The notes beneath the pieces were generated by a model. That model was not told the DNA's origin, searched no databases, and saw only the letters and a list, made by a program, of their open reading frames with translations. The position numbers and the translations under genes are program-made. From NCBI RefSeq assembly GCF_014204835.1, contig NZ_JACHMD010000001.1, forward strand, positions 1,612,001 through 1,676,000: a stretch of 64,000 bases of DNA, read 5' to 3'. This DNA comes from Microbacterium marinum (GTDB lineage: Bacteria; Actinomycetota; Actinomycetes; Actinomycetales; Microbacteriaceae). Shown here piece after piece: positions 20,161-30,325 of the stretch. How positions within the stretch are numbered: position 1 is the first letter of the stretch; each line of letters starts with the position of its first letter.

Positions 20161-21678
20161 ATGGCTTCATTCATCATCCGACGGCTGATCGCATCAGTCT
20201 TCGTCTTGTTCGCCGCGACGTTCTTGATGTACATCCTGACGTCGCTCGCCGGAGACCCCCTCGAGGAGCTCCGGCAGTCCAACGCTCCCAACAAGGAGCA
20301 GCTCATCGAAGCTCGGACCAAGCTCCTCAACCTCGATGTGCCGGCGCCGCTGCGCTACTTCCTCTGGCTGGGTGGTCTGTTCCGCGGTGACTTCGGTGTC
20401 AGCGTGCAGAACCAGCCCGTCAATGCGCTTCTGGCCAACGCGCTCACGTCGACCATCACACTGGTCACGACCGCGACGATCGTCGCGATCATCCTCGGCA
20501 TCACGGTCGGTATCGTCTCGGCGCTGCGTCAGTACAGCGGCTTCGACTACACCGTCACGCTGATCTCGTTCCTCTTCTTCTCGCTGCCGATCTTCTGGGT
20601 GGCTGTTCTGCTCAAGCAGTACGGCGCCATCCAGGTCAACAACTGGCTGGGCGATCCGGAGATAGCCACACCCGTCATCGTGGTCCTCGCCATCGTGGCG
20701 GGCCTGCTGTGGATGTCGATCGTCGGCGGATCGCTCGTGCGCAAGCTCGTGGTCTTCGGCATCGGCGCCGTCGCCACGGCGGGCGTGTTGATCTACCTCT
20801 CGGTGACCCGCTGGTTCGCGGATCCGAGCATCGGCATCGTCGTCTACGCGGTCCTGGCGATCGGAACGGCGTTCGCCGTCACCGCGATCTCGACGGGTCT
20901 GCGCAACCGCAAGGCCCTCTACGCCTCGCTGACGATGGCCGTCCTCGGCATCGCGCTGTACTACCCGGCGATGACCTCGTTCCTCAACGGCATGGGCCTC
21001 GGACTGTTCCTGGTGCTGGCCGTCGCGACCATCCTGGTCGGCGGCATCGTGGGCTGGCTCTTCGGCAAGCCCGACCGCGCCCCGGTCATCCGGACCGCGA
21101 TCTTCACCGCCGTCATCGCGGCCGGTCTGATCGCGCTCGACAAGTACATGTCGTACTGGGCGGCCTATTCTGCCTCCGGTCGCGTGCGTGGCCGGCCCAT
21201 CGCCACGGTGGGCTCGTCGACGCCGAGTCTCGGCGGCAACTTCTGGGTGCAGGGCATCGATCTCTACACTCACCTGCTCCTGCCGACGATCGCGATCATC
21301 CTCATCTCGTTCGCGAGCTACACCCGCTACTCGCGGGCGAGCCTGCTCGAGGTGATGAACCAGGACTACATCCGGACGGCGCGCGCCAAGGGCCTGACCG
21401 AGCGGACGGTCATCGTGCGTCACGCCTTCCGAAACGCGCTGATCCCGATCACGACGATCATCGCGTTCGACGTGGGCGCCATCGTGGGTGGCGCGGTCAT
21501 CTCGGAGACCGTCTTCGGCTGGACCGGCATGGGCCGTCTGTTCGTCGAGGGAATCCGGGCTGTCGACCCCAACCCCGTGATGGCCTTCTTCGTCGTGGCC
21601 GGCACGCTGGCGGTTGTCTTCAACCTCATCGCTGACCTGGTCTACGCGGCGCTCGACCCCCGAATCAAGGTGAGCTGA
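20161..21678 (+). CDS. Oligopeptide ABC transporter permease 1 (DppB-type, with large membrane insertion)
   Basis: A 505-aa permease, far longer than the roughly 310-340 aa usual for DppB/OppB. The N-terminus (FIIRRLIASVFVLFAATFLM, then a periplasmic loop with LRYFLWLGGLFRGDFGVS) and C-terminus (YTRYSRASLLEVMNQDYIRT, then the EAA-like segment ARAKGLTERTVIVRHAFRNA) are canonical. Between about residues 170 and 345 sits an extra block with roughly six hydrophobic segments and no similarity I recognise. The ATG at 20161 starts the conserved ASFIIRR end; the frame further upstream is in the leader. It ends one base before permease 2. Confidence 0.9.
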   Translation: MASFIIRRLIASVFVLFAATFLMYILTSLAGDPLEELRQSNAPNKEQLIEARTKLLNLDVPAPLRYFLWLGGLFRGDFGVSVQNQPVNALLANALTSTITLVTTATIVAIILGITVGIVSALRQYSGFDYTVTLISFLFFSLPIFWVAVLLKQYGAIQVNNWLGDPEIATPVIVVLAIVAGLLWMSIVGGSLVRKLVVFGIGAVATAGVLIYLSVTRWFADPSIGIVVYAVLAIGTAFAVTAISTGLRNRKALYASLTMAVLGIALYYPAMTSFLNGMGLGLFLVLAVATILVGGIVGWLFGKPDRAPVIRTAIFTAVIAAGLIALDKYMSYWAAYSASGRVRGRPIATVGSSTPSLGGNFWVQGIDLYTHLLLPTIAIILISFASYTRYSRASLLEVMNQDYIRTARAKGLTERTVIVRHAFRNALIPITTIIAFDVGAIVGGAVISETVFGWTGMGRLFVEGIRAVDPNPVMAFFVVAGTLAVVFNLIADLVYAALDPRIKVS

Positions 21679-21679
21679 C

Positions 21680-22879
21680 ATGACCTCCGTCACCCCAGAG
21701 CCCGCGACCACGGGCACGCTCAACGCCGAAGCCACGATCGAGCAGCGCGAGACCGAGGGTCTCAGCCAGGGCCAGATCGTCCGGCGTCGGTTCTTCCGTC
21801 ACCGCGGCGCGCTGATCGCGATGTTCGTCCTCGCCTTCATCGTGCTGCTGTCGTTCACCTCGGTGGGCATCAGCCTGTGGGGAATCCGCATCCCCGGTTG
21901 GTGGCAGTACACCTGGACGCAGATCCCGCCGGTCGAGAACCGCGGTGCACCGACGCTCAGCCTCATCCCGGAGTTCCTCGGGGGAGCCGGCATCCGCTTC
22001 GGCAACCACCCGTTCGGACAGGACGAGGTCGGGCGCGACATCTTCGCGGTCGTCATGCGCGGTGCGCAGCAGTCGATCATGGTGATGGTCATCGCCGGTG
22101 TCGTGGCGACGATCATCGGTGTGGTCATCGGCGCTCTCGCGGGGTACTACCGCAAGGCGACGGATGCCGTGCTGATGCGTTTCACCGACATCGTCATCAC
22201 GATCCCGCTCATCGTCATCGGCTCGGTGCTCGGTCGCACCTTCGGCAACCTCGGTGCCGCCGTGCTCGGTGTCATCATCGGTCTGTTCGCGTGGACGACC
22301 CTCGCCCGACTCGTTCGCGGTGAGTTCCTCACCCTGCGCGAGCGTGAGTTCGTGGATGCCGCCCGTGTGTCCGGTGCCCGCGACCGACGGATCATCTTCC
22401 GCCACATCTTGCCCAACGCCGTCGGCGTCATCGTGGTCAACGCCACGCTCCTGATGGCCGGCGCGATCCTGCTGGAATCCGCGCTCAGCTACATCGGGTT
22501 CGGTGTGCAGTCGCCCGACACCTCACTGGGCAAGATCGTTTCCGACAACCAGGCCGCGTTCTCCACGCGTCCGTGGCTGTTCTGGTGGCCCGGTGTCTTC
22601 ATCATCGTGATCGCCCTGTGCGTCAACTTCATCGGTGACGGTCTGCGCGACGCGTTCGACCCCCGCCAGAAGAAGATGCCGAGCGCCCGCGCGATGGCAC
22701 GAGCGGGAATGGGCCCGTCCGCGGCGCATGCGCCCGCGACGGTCGACACGACGCCCTCGACGGACGCCCCGTCGGTGACGATGCCCGGCCGAGCCCCGTA
22801 CACGGGCGACACCGCCGGCAGTCAGGACCCGCGTCCGGAAGATCCGCACGAGGGTCACGGGACCGACCAGAGCCGCTGA
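21680..22879 (+). CDS. Oligopeptide ABC transporter permease 2 (DppC-type)
   Basis: A 399-aa inner-membrane permease. After a cytoplasmic N-terminus (about 50 aa) comes TM1, then a periplasmic region, then HPFGQDEVGRDIFAVVMRGAQ, the DppC hallmark. The core has several membrane segments and the EAA loop EFVDAARVSGARDRRIIFRH. The C-terminal tail after DAFDPRQKK is about 65 aa, Pro/Thr/Asp-rich, presumably disordered and longer than in typical DppC. The start lies one base after permease 1. The next gene of the system, the ATPase, is separated by a PH-domain gene on the opposite strand. Confidence 0.92.
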   Translation: MTSVTPEPATTGTLNAEATIEQRETEGLSQGQIVRRRFFRHRGALIAMFVLAFIVLLSFTSVGISLWGIRIPGWWQYTWTQIPPVENRGAPTLSLIPEFLGGAGIRFGNHPFGQDEVGRDIFAVVMRGAQQSIMVMVIAGVVATIIGVVIGALAGYYRKATDAVLMRFTDIVITIPLIVIGSVLGRTFGNLGAAVLGVIIGLFAWTTLARLVRGEFLTLREREFVDAARVSGARDRRIIFRHILPNAVGVIVVNATLLMAGAILLESALSYIGFGVQSPDTSLGKIVSDNQAAFSTRPWLFWWPGVFIIVIALCVNFIGDGLRDAFDPRQKKMPSARAMARAGMGPSAAHAPATVDTTPSTDAPSVTMPGRAPYTGDTAGSQDPRPEDPHEGHGTDQSR

Positions 22880-22887
22880 TGTCGCTC

Positions 22888-23496
22888 CTACACCAGGATG
22901 CCGATCACCGTGGCGGCCGCCAGCGCGGCCGTCACGGCGATCGTCGCCACGTGCCACGTGGTGCCGCTCGCGCCCAGCTCTGCGCCGGCCTCGAGCGCAC
23001 CCTCCTCGGCGAGGCGCTCCCAGCGTCCGCGGATGAGCTGCGCCAGGTTCCCGCTGGGGACCGACAGGGCGTCGCTCGGGCGCAGCGAGCCGTGCGCCCC
23101 GCGCGCGGTGTCGCCGAGTCCGGAGAAGTCGCTGCGCGAGAGACCGAGCAGTCGGTGCCGACCGGGGGCCGGGCTCGCCCAGACGCGGATCAGACGGTCC
23201 GCCGTCCGCAGGGTGAGGGCCCACTTGGTGTCGACCATGACGATTGCCGGCCACGGCACGAACTCGGTGCGGAAGACGTTGACCACCGTGATGCCGTGTT
23301 CTTCGACGACCAGTTCGGGTCGCCAGAACATGGCCCACACCAGGACGGCGACGAGCATCAGCGGCCAGCTGTAGCGCGCGGCATCCCTCACATCGATTGC
23401 GATCAGCGCCACGACGCCGATCGCACACACCACGACGGTCAGAGCGGCGAGCACGCGGCTCGCGAGCGGACGGTATCGGACCTGTTCGAACGCCAT
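22888..23496 (-). CDS. PH-domain-containing small membrane protein
   Basis: A 202-aa protein with two hydrophobic segments near the N-terminus (about residues 15-35 and 43-58), a central PH-like beta region (PELVVEEHGITVVNVFRTEF, then VPWPAIVMVD) and a C-terminal hydrophobic helix. This fits bacterial PH-domain (bPH/DUF2581-like) membrane proteins of unknown function. The ATG at 23496 is preferred; in-frame codons further upstream run into the divergent ATPase gene. Oddly, it lies antisense within the peptide ABC operon, 8 bp after the permease stop and about 30 bp from the ATPase start. Confidence 0.75.
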   Translation of the reverse strand: MAFEQVRYRPLASRVLAALTVVVCAIGVVALIAIDVRDAARYSWPLMLVAVLVWAMFWRPELVVEEHGITVVNVFRTEFVPWPAIVMVDTKWALTLRTADRLIRVWASPAPGRHRLLGLSRSDFSGLGDTARGAHGSLRPSDALSVPSGNLAQLIRGRWERLAEEGALEAGAELGASGTTWHVATIAVTAALAAATVIGILV

Positions 23497-23528
23497 GACC
23501 TCCAGCTTTCCAGATGGGAACACAACGC

Positions 23529-25316
23529 ATGACTCACTCCATGACGGCCTCTGCGGCCACCGCACCCGCGGCGGAGACGATTCTCGAGGTCGACGACCTG
23601 GGCGTCGACTTCTGGGTGGACGGCAAGTTCTACCCGGCCGCCATCGGGATGAACTATCGACTCCACCGTGGCGAGGTCCTCGCCATCGTGGGCGAGTCCG
23701 GTTCGGGAAAGAGCACGAGCTCCATGGCGCTGCTCGGCCTCTTGCCCGACAACGCGCGCGTCACGGGATCGATGAAGCTCCAGGGTCGCGAGATGCAGGG
23801 GATGGCCGATGCCGAGCTGCGCTCGCTGCGCGGCAACGACATCTCGGTCATCTTCCAGGAGCCGATGACGGCCCTGAACCCGGTTTACACGGTGGGCTTC
23901 CAGATCATGGAGGCGCTGCGCTCGCACGACCGCGATCTGATCCCCGCGAAGGCGAAGGAGCGAGCTATCGAGCTGCTTCGCATGGTCGAGATGCCCAACC
24001 CGGAGCAGTCCTTCCACAAGTACCCGCACCAGCTCTCCGGTGGGCAGCGTCAGCGAGCCATGATCGCGCAGTCGATCTCGTGCGACCCGCTGCTGCTCAT
24101 CGCCGACGAGCCGACCACGGCGCTCGACGTGACCGTCCAGGCCGAGATCCTCGACCTCATGCGCAACCTGCGCGACCGTTTGGACTCGGCGATCATCCTG
24201 ATCACCCACGACATGGGGGTCGTCGCCGACCTCGCCGACCGCATCATGGTGATGAAGAACGGCGTCGTCGTGGAGTCGGGCACCGTGGACGAGATCTTCC
24301 ACGCGCCGCAGCACGACTACACCAAGTCGCTCCTCGCGTCCGTTCCCCACCTCGGCCTCGGCGTCCTCGAGCCGGTCGAAGCCGGTGTGACCGTCGACGT
24401 GGAGGGTGTCTCGTCGATCGCCGAGATCCGCGAGCACGCGCTGGACGAGGTGCAGCCGTCCCAGACCGGCCAGGCGCCGGTCCTCTCCTTCGAGGGCGTC
24501 GCCATCGAGTACCCCAAGCGGGGGCGGATCCCCGCCTTCCGCGCGGCCGAGAACATCGACCTCCAGGTTTATCCCGGCGAGATCATGGGCCTCGTCGGCG
24601 AGTCGGGCTCGGGCAAGACGACCCTCGGTCGTGCGGCGATCGGTCTGCTCCCCATCGCGGAGGGCACGCTCACCGCCGTCGGCACCGACATCTCGAACGC
24701 GTCGCTGAAGGACCTGGCCGCGATCCGCCGTCGCACCGGCATCGTGTTCCAGGACCCGGCGTCGTCGCTGAACCCGCGTATGCCGATCGGCCAGTCCATC
24801 GGCGAGCCGCTGCTGCTGGCCGGTGAGGCCAGTGGGAAGGACCTCGACCGCCGCGTCGAGAACCTGCTCAGCCAGGTGGAGCTGCCCACCTCGTATCGCA
24901 ACCGCTTCCCGCACGAGCTGTCGGGCGGGCAGAAGCAGCGCGTCGGCATCGCCCGCGCGCTCGCCCTGGCGCCCGAGCTCCTCGTCGCGGACGAGCCGAC
25001 GTCGGCCCTCGACGTGTCGGTGCAGGCCCGCTTCCTCGACCTGCTGCAGGAACTCCAGCAGCAGCTGAAGTTCGCGTGCCTGTTCATCAGCCACGACCTC
25101 GCGGTCGTTGACATCCTCGCCCACCGCATCGCCGTGATGCACCACGGCAAGCTCGTGGAAGTCGGTACGCGCGACGAGATCCTCCGTGGCGCGAAGGACC
25201 CGTACACGCAGCGGCTCATCGCCGCCGTGCCGGTGCCCGACCCCGATCAGCAGCGCGAGCGGCGCGAGGCCCGCGCCGCCCTGATCCGTTCCGGCGCCGA
25301 GTCTCCGACAGCCTGA
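23529..25316 (+). CDS. Fused double ATP-binding protein of oligopeptide ABC transporter (DppD-DppF type)
   Basis: About 595 aa with two complete ABC cassettes in one chain. Cassette 1 has Walker A GESGSGKSTSS, signature LSGGQRQRAM and Walker B LLLIADEPTTALD. Cassette 2, from about residue 320, has GESGSGKTTLG, LSGGQKQRVG and ELLVADEPTSALD. Each has the Opp/Dpp C-terminal extension (HDYTKSLLASVPH; KDPYTQRLIAAVPVPD). It energises the two permeases upstream. Start choice is uncertain: ATG 23529 has GGGAA 8 nt ahead, while ATG 23514 adds five residues. It must be transcribed through, or from a promoter within, the antiparallel PH-domain gene. Confidence 0.92.
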   Translation: MTHSMTASAATAPAAETILEVDDLGVDFWVDGKFYPAAIGMNYRLHRGEVLAIVGESGSGKSTSSMALLGLLPDNARVTGSMKLQGREMQGMADAELRSLRGNDISVIFQEPMTALNPVYTVGFQIMEALRSHDRDLIPAKAKERAIELLRMVEMPNPEQSFHKYPHQLSGGQRQRAMIAQSISCDPLLLIADEPTTALDVTVQAEILDLMRNLRDRLDSAIILITHDMGVVADLADRIMVMKNGVVVESGTVDEIFHAPQHDYTKSLLASVPHLGLGVLEPVEAGVTVDVEGVSSIAEIREHALDEVQPSQTGQAPVLSFEGVAIEYPKRGRIPAFRAAENIDLQVYPGEIMGLVGESGSGKTTLGRAAIGLLPIAEGTLTAVGTDISNASLKDLAAIRRRTGIVFQDPASSLNPRMPIGQSIGEPLLLAGEASGKDLDRRVENLLSQVELPTSYRNRFPHELSGGQKQRVGIARALALAPELLVADEPTSALDVSVQARFLDLLQELQQQLKFACLFISHDLAVVDILAHRIAVMHHGKLVEVGTRDEILRGAKDPYTQRLIAAVPVPDPDQQRERREARAALIRSGAESPTA

Positions 25317-25344
25317 CGGCGGGCGGTCGGCGAAGCGCTTGTAG

Positions 25345-25379
25345 AATGGGGTGCCCCCGAATCCGGGTGGCACCCCATT
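25345..25379 (+). terminator. Hairpin terminator, or typA leader hairpin
   Basis: AATGGGGTGCC (25345-25355) and GGCACCCCATT (25369-25379) form a perfect 11-bp stem followed by TCGCTTTGTTG. It follows the ATPase stop by 29 nt and would end the ABC operon. However, TAGAAT (25342-25347) overlaps its left arm and could be the typA -10 box, so the same DNA may serve as terminator upstream and promoter downstream. Confidence 0.65.
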
Positions 25380-25399
25380 TCGCTTTGTTGAGGACCCTC

Positions 25400-27313
<1,914 letters not shown>

Positions 27314-27330
27314 CCCGACCGGGGGAGCCC

Positions 27331-28059
27331 ATGGCGGCACAACCGTCGCCGGTCCGTCGCGCGTGGCGCGAGGCGGCCGGCGTGGCGATCGCGACAAGCG
27401 CGTACGGCATCTCGTTCGGCGCGCTCGCGGTCGCCTCGGGGCTCGACGTGTGGCAGGCGTGCGTCCTCAGCCTGCTGATGTTCACCGGCGGATCGCAGTT
27501 CGCATTCGTCGGCGTCATCGGCGGTGGCGGCCTCGCGGCGGCGGCGATCGCCTCGGCGAGCCTCCTTGGCGTTCGGAACGTCGCCTACGGCATGCGGATG
27601 TCGCCGGTCGTGGGCGAGGGCCGCTGGCGGCGGGCGGCGGCATCCCACTTCACCATCGACGAGTCGACGGCTGTCGCCCTCGCGCAGACAGATGCCGCGG
27701 CGCGGCGAGTGGGCTTCTGGGTGACCGGCGTCGGGATCTACCTCGGCTGGAACGCCGCCACGCTCGCGGGAGCGCTCCTCGGTGACGTCCTCGGCGACGT
27801 GCGGGCGTATGGACTCGACGCGGCCGCTGCGGCGGCGTTCCTGGCACTGCTGTGGCCGCGACTGCGTCGCCGGCAGGCAGTGGCCGTGGGCGCGGCGGCG
27901 GCGATCGTCGCCGCTGTCCTCACCCCGGCGCTCATGCCGGGCATCCCCGTCCTGGTGGCGGCTCTCGTGGCCGTCGTCGTCGGATGGACGAACTGGTGGG
28001 GCCGTCGCGATGCGGCATCCGCGCACCCGCAGGACGCAGGATCGGAGGCACGATCGTGA
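27331..28059 (+). CDS. azlC: AzlC family ABC-independent branched-chain amino acid exporter, large subunit
   Basis: A 242-aa membrane protein with AzlC features: SAYGISFGALAVASGL, LMFTGGSQFAFVGVI, GVRNVAYGMRMSPV, a helix with HFTIDESTAVAL, and the C-terminal half with several TM helices. With AzlD it forms a two-component exporter of leucine-type branched-chain amino acids or their analogues. The start has GGGGGAG 4 nt ahead and lies 17 nt after typA. The stop overlaps the azlD GTG by 4 nt, confirming the pair. Confidence 0.9.
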   Translation: MAAQPSPVRRAWREAAGVAIATSAYGISFGALAVASGLDVWQACVLSLLMFTGGSQFAFVGVIGGGGLAAAAIASASLLGVRNVAYGMRMSPVVGEGRWRRAAASHFTIDESTAVALAQTDAAARRVGFWVTGVGIYLGWNAATLAGALLGDVLGDVRAYGLDAAAAAAFLALLWPRLRRRQAVAVGAAAAIVAAVLTPALMPGIPVLVAALVAVVVGWTNWWGRRDAASAHPQDAGSEARS

Positions 28060-28370
28060 CCCTCTGGACCGCGATCCTCGTCGCGTCGATCGTGTGCGTG
28101 GCGCTGAAGGCGGTGGGCTACCTGATCCCGCCGTCACTGTTCGACGCGCCGCGACCGGCACGGATCATCGACCTCCTGACGGTCGCGTTGCTCGCGGCGC
28201 TCGTCGCCGTCCAGACCCTCGGCGACGCACAGGCGATCATGGTCGACGCGCGCGTCCCGGCGGTCCTGGTCGCGGCAGGCCTGCTGGCGTTGCGCGCACC
28301 GTTCCTGGTCGTCGTGGTCGCTGCGGCGGCCGTTGCCGCGGGGCTTCGCTGGTTCGGCTGGGCGATCTGA
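28056..28370 (+). CDS. azlD: AzlD-like branched-chain amino acid exporter, small subunit
   Basis: A 104-aa protein with three or four hydrophobic helices (LWTAILVASIVCVALKAVGY; DLLTVALLAALVAVQTLG; PAVLVAAGLLALRAPFLVVV), the size and layout of AzlD, the small partner of AzlC. Family proline and arginine positions, such as RPARIIDLL, fit. It begins with GTG in a GTGA overlap with azlC, so both subunits are co-translated. The exported substrate is inferred from the family. Confidence 0.88.
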   Translation: MTLWTAILVASIVCVALKAVGYLIPPSLFDAPRPARIIDLLTVALLAALVAVQTLGDAQAIMVDARVPAVLVAAGLLALRAPFLVVVVAAAAVAAGLRWFGWAI

Positions 28371-28384
28371 CCAGCGGTCCGACG

Positions 28385-28390
28385 TACAGT
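28385..28390 (+). promoter_or_regulatory. -10 box TACAGT, leaderless promoter of the 127-aa membrane protein gene
   Basis: TACAGT ends exactly 6 nt before the GTG at 28397, so the mRNA probably starts at the start codon. Confidence 0.5.
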
Positions 28391-28396
28391 GGGGGA

Positions 28397-28780
28397 GTGA
28401 GCTCCACCCTCGTCCGCATCGCCACGTGGCTCATGGCCGCGGTCATCGGATTCGTCTACGGCGTCGCCGCGGTGATCGGACAGGCGGCGATGTGGGGTGT
28501 CGTCCCGGTCGGTCTCCTCACCGCCGCGATCGGCTTGGTCGCGCTGCTGGTGGCGGTCCGTTCACTGACGGGCGAGCGTACGTCGTCGCTGGCGGCGGGA
28601 GTCGGCGCGCTGATCGCGACGGTCGTCCTCTCGGGGCGGGGCCCGGGCGGGTCGGTCGTGGTGCCGGCGGCTTCCGAAGGCGAGATCACGACGGGAGTCA
28701 TCTGGACGTTCGCCGTGCCGCTGCTGGCGGCTCTCATCGTCGCGTGGCCCTCGGCGTCCACCCCCCGGCCGAAGAACTAG
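28397..28780 (+). CDS. Small four-helix membrane protein (DUF6113-like)
   Basis: A 127-aa protein, mostly hydrophobic, with about four TM helices (LVRIATWLMAAVIGFVYGVA; GVVPVGLLTAAIGLVALLVA; SLAAGVGALIATVVLSG; GVIWTFAVPLLAALIVAW). It resembles the actinobacterial DUF6113 group often found next to fdxA (from memory); function unknown. The GTG at 28397 is chosen because it follows GGGGGAG and lies 6 nt after a -10 box; the much longer upstream frame is antisense-like noise across azlCD. Nine bases separate its stop from fdxA, yet fdxA seems to have its own promoter. Confidence 0.7.
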   Translation: MSSTLVRIATWLMAAVIGFVYGVAAVIGQAAMWGVVPVGLLTAAIGLVALLVAVRSLTGERTSSLAAGVGALIATVVLSGRGPGGSVVVPAASEGEITTGVIWTFAVPLLAALIVAWPSASTPRPKN

Positions 28781-28783
28781 ACT
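28778..28783 (+). promoter_or_regulatory. -10 box TAGACT, leaderless promoter of fdxA
   Basis: TAGACT starts in the stop codon of the preceding gene and ends 6 nt before the fdxA GTG (28790). The geometry predicts a leaderless mRNA. Confidence 0.55.
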
Positions 28784-28789
28784 CGTCCT

Positions 28790-29110
28790 GTGACGTATGT
28801 GATCGCCCTGCCGTGCGTGGATGTGAAAGACCGTGCCTGTATCGACGAATGCCCCGTCGACTGCATCTACGAGGGTGAGCGCTCGCTGTACATCCACCCG
28901 GACGAGTGCGTCGACTGCGGCGCCTGCGAGCCCGTGTGTCCCGTCGAGGCGATCTATTACGAGGACGACCTGCCCGACGAGTGGCAGGACTACTACAACG
29001 CGAATGTTGAGTTCTTCGAGGACATCGGCTCGCCCGGCGGCGCCGCCAAGGTCGGTGTGATCGCGAAGGATCACCCGATCATCGCCGCTCTGCCGCCGCA
29101 GGCGCACTGA
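28790..29110 (+). CDS. fdxA: Seven-iron ferredoxin
   Basis: A 106-aa 3Fe-4S/4Fe-4S ferredoxin. C9, C17 and C50 fit the 3Fe cluster, and C21, C40, C43 and C46 the 4Fe cluster; C25 is extra. The second motif CVDCGACEPVCPVEAI is complete. The C-terminal extension (WQDYYNANVEFFEDIGSPGG) is typical of actinobacterial FdxA. It carries electrons in the cytoplasm, for example to oxidoreductases or P450s; the partner is unknown. The start is GTG without a Shine-Dalgarno but 6 nt after a TAGACT box. Seven bases separate it from dapC, as in many actinobacteria where fdxA and dapC are adjacent. Confidence 0.95.
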   Translation: MTYVIALPCVDVKDRACIDECPVDCIYEGERSLYIHPDECVDCGACEPVCPVEAIYYEDDLPDEWQDYYNANVEFFEDIGSPGGAAKVGVIAKDHPIIAALPPQAH

Positions 29111-29117
29111 GCTCCGG

Positions 29118-30224
29118 ATGAGCGTCCACGACCTGGCGGACTACCCGTGGGACTCGGTCGCCCCGTACGCGGCGCGCGCACGCGCGCACCCGGACGGCAT
29201 CGTCGACCTGTCCATCGGCTCTCCCGTCGATGCCACGCCGGCGGTCGTCGCGGACGCGCTCCGCGCGGCGACCGATGCGCACGCCTACCCGCAGACGGTC
29301 GGCACCCCCGCCCTGCGCGCGGCGATCGTCGACTGGTACGCGCGTCGGCGCGGCGTCCCGGGCCTCACGACGGACCACGTCCTGCCGACTGTGGGGTCCA
29401 AGGAGCTCGTGGCGCTGCTGCCGCTCCTGTTGGGTCTCGGAGCAGGAGACGTCGTCGTCCATCCTCGCGCCGCCTACCCGTCCTACGAGGTCGGCGCCCG
29501 CCTGGTGGGGGCCACGCCGCTCGCCGCCGATGACCCGGCCGACTGGCCCGAGGGCACCCGGCTGGTTTGGCTGAACTCGCCCGGCAACCCCGATGGCCGG
29601 GTCGTCGATGTATCCGAGTTGCGCGCCGCGGTGGCCCGTGCCCGCGAGCTCGGCGCGGTCATCGCGTCCGACGAGTGCTATGCAGAACTGGGCTGGGACG
29701 CGCCGTGGGCGGATGCCGCGGTGCCGAGCATCCTCGATCCGCGTGTCACGCGCGGGGACACGTCGGGCCTGTTGTCGGTGTACTCGCTCAGCAAGCAGTC
29801 CAACCTCGCCGGTTACCGGGCCGCCTTCATCGCCGGCGACCCCGATCTCATCGCGCCGATGCTGACCGCCCGCAAGCACCTCGGCCTGATGGTCCCGGCT
29901 CCCGTGCAGGCCGCGATGGCGGCAGCGCTCGGGGACGACGCGCACGTCGATGCGCAGCGCGAGCGCTACCGTGCGCGACGCGCACTGTTGCGCCCGGCCT
30001 TGGAATCGGCCGGTTTCCGCATCGACCACAGCGAGGCGGGACTCTACCTGTGGGCGACGGCGGGGGAGGACGCCTGGTCCACGCTCGATCACCTGGCCGA
30101 CCTCGGCATCCTCGCTGGCCCCGGCCATTTCTACGGGGCGCACCATCCGGAGCACGTCCGCTTCTCGCTGACCGCACCCGACGAGCGGATCCAGGCCGCC
30201 GCCCGCCGACTGGCCGGTTCGTAG
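29118..30224 (+). CDS. dapC: Succinyldiaminopimelate transaminase
   Basis: A 368-aa fold-type I PLP aminotransferase, converting N-succinyl-2-amino-6-oxopimelate to N-succinyl-LL-DAP in the lysine and peptidoglycan DAP pathway. Features are DLSIGSPVDATP, YPQTVGTPALRAAIV, the WLNSPGNPDGRV loop, SDECYAELGW, and the PLP lysine K226 in VYSLSKQSNLAGYRAAF. The assignment to DapC rests on family resemblance to actinobacterial DapC (Rv0858c type), on adjacency to fdxA and on dapD/dapE lying 2-3 kb away. Other class I aminotransferase activities are less likely. Confidence 0.9.
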   Translation: MSVHDLADYPWDSVAPYAARARAHPDGIVDLSIGSPVDATPAVVADALRAATDAHAYPQTVGTPALRAAIVDWYARRRGVPGLTTDHVLPTVGSKELVALLPLLLGLGAGDVVVHPRAAYPSYEVGARLVGATPLAADDPADWPEGTRLVWLNSPGNPDGRVVDVSELRAAVARARELGAVIASDECYAELGWDAPWADAAVPSILDPRVTRGDTSGLLSVYSLSKQSNLAGYRAAFIAGDPDLIAPMLTARKHLGLMVPAPVQAAMAAALGDDAHVDAQRERYRARRALLRPALESAGFRIDHSEAGLYLWATAGEDAWSTLDHLADLGILAGPGHFYGAHHPEHVRFSLTAPDERIQAAARRLAGS

Positions 30225-30284
30225 CATTCCTCTCGCAGATCCGGTGATCCGTTGGCGGCGTCAGGAGAGGCGCTGTCGCACCGT

Positions 30285-30290
30285 TAGGCT
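30285..30290 (+). promoter_or_regulatory. Putative -10 box of gltA
   Basis: TAGGCT lies 35 bp before the gltA start; a transcript from about 30297 would include the AAGGAGG Shine-Dalgarno just ahead of the GTG. No good -35 is visible. Confidence 0.35.
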
Positions 30291-30325
30291 GTAAAGACCG
30301 CTCCCGACGACCGCAAGGAGGCTTC

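Noticed and set aside
20194..21735. A 513-codon minus-strand frame opposite the DppB-type permease
   Set aside because: Its product is almost entirely Asp/Arg/His/Gly/Glu, a composition artefact of reading a hydrophobic membrane gene backwards. No family resemblance.
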